From Arthrobacter sp. NicSoilB8 (lineage in GTDB: Bacteria > Actinomycetota > Actinomycetes > Actinomycetales > Micrococcaceae): DNA of 64,000 bases. The notes beneath the pieces are model-generated. The model made no database searches, was not told where the DNA came from, and was given only the letters and a program-made list of their open reading frames with translations. Below are positions 62,456 to 64,000 of this stretch, in pieces. Position numbers and translations under genes: made by a program. The DNA lies in contig NZ_AP024655.1 of assembly GCF_019977355.1 (NCBI RefSeq), positions 248,001 through 312,000 of the forward strand. Direction: 5' to 3'. Each line of letters starts with the position of its first letter. Position 1 is the stretch's first letter.

Positions 62456-63709
62456 ATGACGATTGTTTCCAACAAGCCGGATCTGTCCGGAGACGACACC
62501 CCCGTCGCAGACGGATTAACCGACGGACTAACAGACGGACTAACGGACGGTTCAGCCAACGGCGCCGCCGCTAAGGCAGGCACGGCCGCGAAGAGGCGGC
62601 CCGGTGCCCTCGCCGAAACCGGCAGCCCGCTGTTGCGCCCGCCCGCGGCCGCGCACCTCTCCGACGAGCAGGTTGCGGAGCTGGGACGCGAACTCGACGC
62701 CATCCGCGACGACATCCTCGGCAAGCGCGGCGCGTCCGACGCCGCCTACATCCGGCGGATGATCAAGATCCAGCGCGGCCTGGAGCTCTCGGGCCGTGCA
62801 CTGCTCCTGATGGGCCGCAAGAAGCCCGCCTGGATCGCCGGCACCACGCTGCTGAGCTTCGCCAAGATCCTCGAAAACATGGAACTTGGGCACAACATCC
62901 TGCACGGCCAGTGGGACTGGATGCGGGACCCGGACATCCACTCCACCACGTGGGAATGGGACTTCGTCACCCCCGCGCGCTCCTGGCAGCACACCCACAA
63001 CGACCTCCACCACCGCTGGACAAATGTGGTCGGCAAGGACAACGACATCGGATACAACCTGCTGCGGATGGATCCGGAGCAGGAATGGACGCCGTTCAAC
63101 CTGGGCAACCCGCTCTACAACGCGCTGCTGGCACCGATCTTCGAGTGGGGCATCGCGATCTACGACCTCGAACTCGTGGACTACAAGGAGGGCAGGAAGT
63201 CCAAGGAAGCGCTCACCAAGGACCTGAAGGCCCTCGGCCGCAAGGCCCTGAAGCAGTTCACCAAGGACTACGCCGCCACGCCCGCCGTCGCCATGCTGAC
63301 CGGGTCCGGCAAGCAGGCCCTCTACGGCACCCTGACCGCCAACGCCGTCCGCAATGTGTGGGCGCACGCGGTGATCTTCTGTGGCCACTTCCCCGAAGGC
63401 ACTGACACTTTCACCGAGGAAATGGTGGAGGGCGAGACCCGCGGCGACTGGTACGTGCGGCAGATGATCGGCTCGGCCAACATCTCCGGCTCCAAGTTCA
63501 TGCACCTCATGACCGGCAACCTCTCGCACCAGATTGAACACCACCTGTTCCCGGACCTGCCGTCGAACCGCTACGCCGAGGTGGCGCCGAAGGTGCAGGA
63601 GATCTGCAAGCGCTACGGACTGCCGTACACCACGGGTCCGCTGCTGAAGCAGGTCGGCTCCACGTGGGCCAAGATCTTCAGGCTGGCCCTGCCGCCCAAG
63701 AAGGCCTAG
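62456..63709 (+). CDS. fatty-acid desaturase (DesA3-like, membrane di-iron)
   Basis: A 417-residue acyl-CoA/acyl-lipid desaturase that probably inserts a delta-9 double bond, using electrons from the preceding reductase. The three histidine boxes that bind the di-iron site are HNILH (146-150), HTHNDLHH (179-186) and QIEHH (359-363). Two or three membrane-buried segments surround them. The ATG at 62456 has GAGGAG about 9 nt upstream. The N-terminus contains a DGLT repeat encoded by 12-bp tandem units (62510-62557). A Rho-independent terminator follows. Confidence 0.94.
   Translation: MTIVSNKPDLSGDDTPVADGLTDGLTDGLTDGSANGAAAKAGTAAKRRPGALAETGSPLLRPPAAAHLSDEQVAELGRELDAIRDDILGKRGASDAAYIRRMIKIQRGLELSGRALLLMGRKKPAWIAGTTLLSFAKILENMELGHNILHGQWDWMRDPDIHSTTWEWDFVTPARSWQHTHNDLHHRWTNVVGKDNDIGYNLLRMDPEQEWTPFNLGNPLYNALLAPIFEWGIAIYDLELVDYKEGRKSKEALTKDLKALGRKALKQFTKDYAATPAVAMLTGSGKQALYGTLTANAVRNVWAHAVIFCGHFPEGTDTFTEEMVEGETRGDWYVRQMIGSANISGSKFMHLMTGNLSHQIEHHLFPDLPSNRYAEVAPKVQEICKRYGLPYTTGPLLKQVGSTWAKIFRLALPPKKA
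62510..62557 (+). repeat. 12-bp in-frame tandem repeat, four units
   Basis: Units at 62510, 62522, 62534 and 62546 (GACGGATTAACC, GACGGACTAACA, GACGGACTAACG, GACGGTTCAGCC). They encode DGLT-DGLT-DGLT-DGSA in the disordered N-terminus of the desaturase. Confidence 0.85.
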
Positions 63710-63747
63710 GCCCTCCGGGCCGGGTCCGCCCGGCCGCAACCACGAGG

Positions 63748-63781
63748 AGGGGCGTCTGCCATCGCGGCAGGCGCCCCTTTT
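63748..63781 (+). terminator. Rho-independent terminator of the reductase-desaturase operon
   Basis: AGGGGCGTCTGCC (63748-63760) pairs with 63766-63778 (one mismatch or G-T pair) around the loop ATCGC, followed by TTTT. Confidence 0.85.
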
Positions 63782-63816
63782 GCGTCGCGCCTTCGCCTTT
63801 CCGCCGCGCCGCGGGC

Positions 63817-64000
63817 TCAGGACTTGCTCGCCACGCCCAGGACGTGGGCCAGCCGCGGGTTGCCGGGGAGAACCGAAAATCCGAAGCGCTCCATGGCCCG
63901 CACGGTGAGGCCTGCCCCGGCAATCATGGCGACGGTGTCGCGGTTCGGGTGGCACCCGCCCGCCATCCGGCTCCACAGCGGCGTGACCAGATCTTCGGCG
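63817..64000 (-). CDS. SAM-dependent methyltransferase, C-terminal part (5' end beyond the window)
   Basis: Only the last 60 codons are inside the window, so no start is visible. The minus-strand frame ending at TGA 63819-63817 reads LVTPLWSRMAGGCHPNRD, then TVAMIAGAGLTVRAMERFGF and a short tail ending GVASKS. The GGCHPNRDT...AGAG pattern is the usual C-terminus of class I methyltransferases of the UbiE/Methyltransf_11 type. The substrate cannot be judged. It faces the desaturase operon, with the terminator between. Confidence 0.75.
   Translation of the reverse strand, partial: AEDLVTPLWSRMAGGCHPNRDTVAMIAGAGLTVRAMERFGFSVLPGNPRLAHVLGVASKS

Overview
The window is a piece of a high-GC actinobacterial chromosome. 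It most likely comes from the Micrococcaceae (Arthrobacter/Pseudarthrobacter type). The evidence is an H-NS-like Lsr2, ClpC, DisA, DUF3180 and DUF2520 proteins, many GTG/TTG starts, and many start codons that sit directly behind a -10 box with no room for a leader. The order ppa / dacB - metalloprotease - tilS - hpt - ftsH - folE-folP-folB-folK - DUF3180 - ... - DUF2520 - panC ... lysS - lsr2 - clpC ... mutY ... disA matches, from memory, the Mycobacterium tuberculosis Rv3628c-Rv3586 region. This is therefore core backbone, not a mobile island. I saw no rRNA, tRNA, CRISPR array, insertion sequence or phage gene.

Layout. 1-13.5 kb: end of an SDR dehydrogenase, an acidic disordered protein, an NCS2 uracil permease, an M20 amidohydrolase, a RutE-like reductase, a 2H phosphoesterase, a membrane diguanylate cyclase, phosphoglucomutase, a DUF4190 protein, a peptide transporter with a phosphotransferase, and a zinc alcohol dehydrogenase. 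13.5-22.5 kb: an amidase framed by an 83-bp repeat family, a rhodanese, prephenate dehydratase, a lipid kinase divergent from serS, a HAD phosphatase, an HTH protein and a DUF429 protein. 22.5-37 kb: the conserved block ppa-dacB-metalloprotease-tilS-hpt-ftsH, then folate (folE, folP, folB, folK), membrane PH proteins and pantothenate (panC) genes. 37-47 kb: a DHA2 exporter, thymidine kinase between two paralogous alpha/beta hydrolases, lysS, a small membrane protein, lsr2 and clpC. 47-56 kb: an S9 peptidase, an ArgA-type acetyltransferase, the PTS-dependent dihydroxyacetone kinase dhaKLM, a lipoprotein with mutY, a membrane-anchored protein and disA. 56-64 kb: prfC, a Ser/Thr kinase-GAF fusion, a PucR-like regulator divergent from a ferredoxin reductase and fatty-acid desaturase pair, and the end of a methyltransferase.

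What the gene list alone does not explain: (i) a dispersed family of about 65-bp intergenic hairpins with a constant outer stem and a changing inner stem, four copies, each just 3' of a gene and one ending in a run of seven T; (ii) a second type of 68-bp hairpin with perfect 28-bp arms; (iii) an 83-bp repeat family on both sides of the amidase gene, read in frame into a possible N-terminal extension; (iv) a recurring architecture of TANNNT, then 6-8 nt, then a start codon, with the hexamer TAGGCT used three times, once on top of the ftsH stop codon; (v) a small hairpin between the ftsH Shine-Dalgarno and start codon that would restore correct spacing. Several short in-frame tandem repeats sit in N-terminal linkers. 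I did not find a multi-gene defence or biosynthetic system that looks new.
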